DNA of 15,433 nt from an uncultured Mycoplasma sp. Lineage in GTDB: Bacteria > Bacillota_I > Bacilli_A > RF39 > UBA660. Shown here piece after piece: positions 13,314 through 15,433 of the stretch (positions are counted from its first letter, which is position 1; the number at the start of each line of letters is the position of its first letter). The stretch lies in assembly GCA_947388575.1 (NCBI GenBank), contig CANDSI010000005.1:1-15433 (forward strand). The letters run 5' to 3'. The notes below the pieces were generated by a model that worked only from the letters and a program-made list of their open reading frames with translations, was not told where the DNA came from and made no database searches. Both the position numbers and the translations under genes were made by a program.

Positions 13314-15360
13314 AGTGTTTTTTCTTTTCTCTTTGATTTTTCTTATATTTTATGTAGTATTTTTTACAGAAGTAAAATCGTACAAATCTGTTTATACAAG
13401 TGAAGAGAATGTATTTTTAGGAAAGTTAATTGATTATAAAATTGATGGTGATAAATTTAGTTTTACTATAAAAGCTAAAGAAAAATTACAAGGTTCTTAT
13501 TATTTTAAAGATATAAAAGATAAAGAGGCATTTTTGAAAAATATTAAACTAGGACAAACACTAAAAATAAATGGTACTTTAGCTAAACCTAGCAAGAATA
13601 CTATTCCAAATACTTTTAACTATCAAGATTATTTATATAGTAAGAAAATATACTACCTTTTAAATGCTCAAAAAATAACTATTTTAAATAATAAAATATC
13701 TATAAATTATAGAATTAAAAATTATTTTATTTCAAGAGTAAATAAGTTTTGTGTGATTAATTCTTATATGTATGCTTTTATTTTAGGGGATAGCGGGTTT
13801 ATTGATAATGATGTTTATAGTGACTTCCAAAAAAATGGTGTTACGCATTTATTTGCGGTTTCAGGTATGCATATTGGGTTATTTGTGATTGTTATAAATA
13901 ACTTTTTAAAGAAATTGCATCTAAAAGATAATAGTATTTCTTATTTCATAATTTGTTTTTTTATATTTTATTTATTTTTAGTGGGTTTTAGTGCCTCAGT
14001 TGTGCGTGCTACATCTTTTTATGCACTTTTATTTTTTAATAAGAGATTTAATTGGAATTTTAAAAGTATAAGACTGTTTTATTTTTTATTTTTGCTATTA
14101 TTGATTATTAATCCTTTTTATATAAAAGATATTGGCTTTATCTATTCTTTTTTAACCTCTTTTGGTTTAATGACTTTTAGTAAAAAGATAACAGGCAATT
14201 ATTTGATGGAATTATTTAAAACTAGCGCTATAGCTTTTATATTTAGTTTACCTGTAACATTATATTTTAATTATGAATTTAATTTACTTACAATTTTAAA
14301 TAATTTATTAGTTGTGCCAATTGTTAGTTTGTTTTTGTTTCCGTTTAGTCTAATTACTTTTATCTTTCCTTTTTTGGAAAATATTTTAAAGGTTGGTTTT
14401 GCTATATTAGAGGGTATTAATACAATATTAGGCTCTATATCAATAAATATAATTATTGGCAAAGTTTCTCTAGCTTTCTTAATATTTTACTATATATTTG
14501 TTTTTTTAGGTCATAAGAAGAAAAGATATTATTTATTAATAGTTTTACTACTTTTAGTAGCTAAATTTAAAGTTTATTTAGATTCAAATAATTATGTTTA
14601 TTATTTAGATGTAGGGCAAGGTGATGCAACATTTATTGTATCTGAACATCGAAAAGATATAATTTTAATTGATAGTGGAGGAAAAATAGAGTACCAAAAA
14701 GAATCTTGGCAAGTAAGAAATTCAACTTTTAATTTAGCAGATACTCTTGCTCAATTTATGAAAAGTTTAGGTATATCAAAAATTGATTTATTTATTGCTA
14801 CTCATGGAGATAAAGACCATATTGGCTATGCAATAGATTTATTTAAAGAAATTAAAGTTGATAAAATAATGGTAAATAATAATAAACTAAATAATGATGA
14901 AAAAAAGCTATTGAATATGGGAGATAAGCAAATTAAAAATACTTTTAAAGGAAAAAATATTTATATAAAAAACTTAAATAACGTTATTGATTCTGATGAA
15001 AATGATAGCTCATTAGTCTTGCATACTATTATTGGTAATATGGATTTTTTAATAATGGGTGATGCGCCTAAAAGCGTGGAGCAAGATGTTATCAAGAGAT
15101 ATAATTACTTAAAAACAGATGTTTTAAAAGTAGGTCATCATGGTTCTAATACTAGTAGTGATTATGTATTTCTAAAGGAACTCAAACCTAAATTGGCGAT
15201 TATCTCAGCGGGAAGAAATAATAGATATAATCATCCATCAATTGAAACGATTGAAACATTAGATAAATTACGTATTAAATACTATAATACTCAAAATAGT
15301 GGAACTATAATATTTCAATTTAATGAAAGATTAAATAATCTAACTTTTTGTAAACCATAA
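13282..15360 (+). CDS. comEC: DNA uptake channel ComEC
   Basis: ComEC carries single-stranded DNA across the cell membrane. The 692-residue protein has an N-terminal membrane helix and an OB-like DUF4131 domain (about 35-130). The Competence domain (about 155-415, with FAVSGMHIGLF and many helices) follows, then a C-terminal metallo-beta-lactamase domain: DVGQGDATF from 443, THGDKDH 507-513, MGDAP, and GHHGS 618-622. The metal-binding residues are all visible, so the nuclease-like domain may be active. The start is a TTG inside comEA, seven bases after AGGAGAG (13268-13274), giving a 32-base overlap. A GTG at 13315 is possible but lacks a binding site. Confidence 0.95.
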   Translation: MKRLKILLQSKVFFLFSLIFLIFYVVFFTEVKSYKSVYTSEENVFLGKLIDYKIDGDKFSFTIKAKEKLQGSYYFKDIKDKEAFLKNIKLGQTLKINGTLAKPSKNTIPNTFNYQDYLYSKKIYYLLNAQKITILNNKISINYRIKNYFISRVNKFCVINSYMYAFILGDSGFIDNDVYSDFQKNGVTHLFAVSGMHIGLFVIVINNFLKKLHLKDNSISYFIICFFIFYLFLVGFSASVVRATSFYALLFFNKRFNWNFKSIRLFYFLFLLLLIINPFYIKDIGFIYSFLTSFGLMTFSKKITGNYLMELFKTSAIAFIFSLPVTLYFNYEFNLLTILNNLLVVPIVSLFLFPFSLITFIFPFLENILKVGFAILEGINTILGSISINIIIGKVSLAFLIFYYIFVFLGHKKKRYYLLIVLLLLVAKFKVYLDSNNYVYYLDVGQGDATFIVSEHRKDIILIDSGGKIEYQKESWQVRNSTFNLADTLAQFMKSLGISKIDLFIATHGDKDHIGYAIDLFKEIKVDKIMVNNNKLNNDEKKLLNMGDKQIKNTFKGKNIYIKNLNNVIDSDENDSSLVLHTIIGNMDFLIMGDAPKSVEQDVIKRYNYLKTDVLKVGHHGSNTSSDYVFLKELKPKLAIISAGRNNRYNHPSIETIETLDKLRIKYYNTQNSGTIIFQFNERLNNLTFCKP

Positions 15361-15410
15361 ATATTTATTATTAAAACTCTAAGAAATAATAAGTATTTTA
15401 TTTATCTTTT
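15359..15410 (+). terminator. Probable terminator of comEC
   Basis: A 14-bp stem (15359-15372 with 15385-15398, one G-U pair) has a 12-base loop and is followed by a T-rich tail. It begins on the comEC stop codon. The stem is almost all A-T, so it is weaker than the others. Confidence 0.6.
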
Positions 15411-15433
15411 ATAATAAAAAAATAAAATAATAA

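Noticed and set aside
14271..14462. Minus-strand open frame of 63 codons inside comEC
   Set aside because: It is antisense to the ComEC membrane region and is explained by AT-rich codon use.
1..15433. Mycoplasma-type code (TGA as Trp), suggested by the high AT content
   Set aside because: TGG is used for Trp throughout and TGA ends several genes at the expected place.
1..15433. CRISPR array, insertion sequence, prophage or defence system
   Set aside because: No regularly spaced direct repeats of suitable length, transposase, integrase or effector-like genes are seen. The content is chromosomal core plus sporulation and competence genes.

Overview
This window is a very AT-rich bacterial chromosome segment, most likely from a spore-forming, naturally competent member of the Bacillota (Bacilli/Erysipelotrichia-like, or an uncultured relative). 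The evidence is a T-box leader, Gram-positive sporulation genes (spoIIIAH, gerE, gerM), comEA/comEC, and Bacillus-like neighbours such as rimM-trmD and lepA-hemW. Tryptophan is encoded by TGG and TGA acts as a stop (for example at 814-816, 4314-4316 and 12381-12383), so this is the standard bacterial code, not the Mycoplasma code. I cannot name a genus.

Layout. (1) 1-2120: a serine-type T-box leader controls an operon of a decayed HD-hydrolase gene (in-frame stop) and serS, closed by a hairpin that overlaps the serS stop. (2) 2129-5442: a tightly packed, partly overlapping RNA-modification and ribosome-maturation operon: YgjP-type metallopeptidase, SpoU/TrmH methyltransferase, unknown small protein, rimM, trmD, unknown protein. 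(3) 5450-5866: tRNA-Arg(TCT) with a near-consensus sigma-A promoter and its own terminator, then an unlisted 50-residue membrane peptide gene ending in a bidirectional terminator. (4) 5861-7703, minus strand: a sporulation cluster, spoIIIAH-gerE-gerM, with a sigma-E-like promoter before spoIIIAH and a sigma-K-like promoter before gerE. (5) 7709-8565: a divergent PF06541 membrane protein. (6) 8570-11960: lepA, a double-HTH protein resembling SpoIIID, and hemW, closed by a terminator. (7) 11982-12527: a small membrane-anchored beta-sandwich protein and a repeat-bearing spacer. (8) 12545-15398: the DNA-uptake operon comEA-comEC with an extended -10 promoter and a distal hairpin.

How the genes work together. 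The front half is translation machinery (SerRS, RimM, TrmD, tRNA-Arg, LepA). The minus-strand cluster is the most interesting part. SpoIIIAH is the mother-cell half of the SpoIIQ-SpoIIIA channel between mother cell and forespore. GerM is known in Bacillus subtilis to help localise that channel. GerE is the last mother-cell transcription factor. Here the three are adjacent, and spoIIIAH sits apart from any other spoIIIA gene visible in the window. The promoter motifs in front of spoIIIAH and gerE match the sigma factors that control these genes in B. subtilis.
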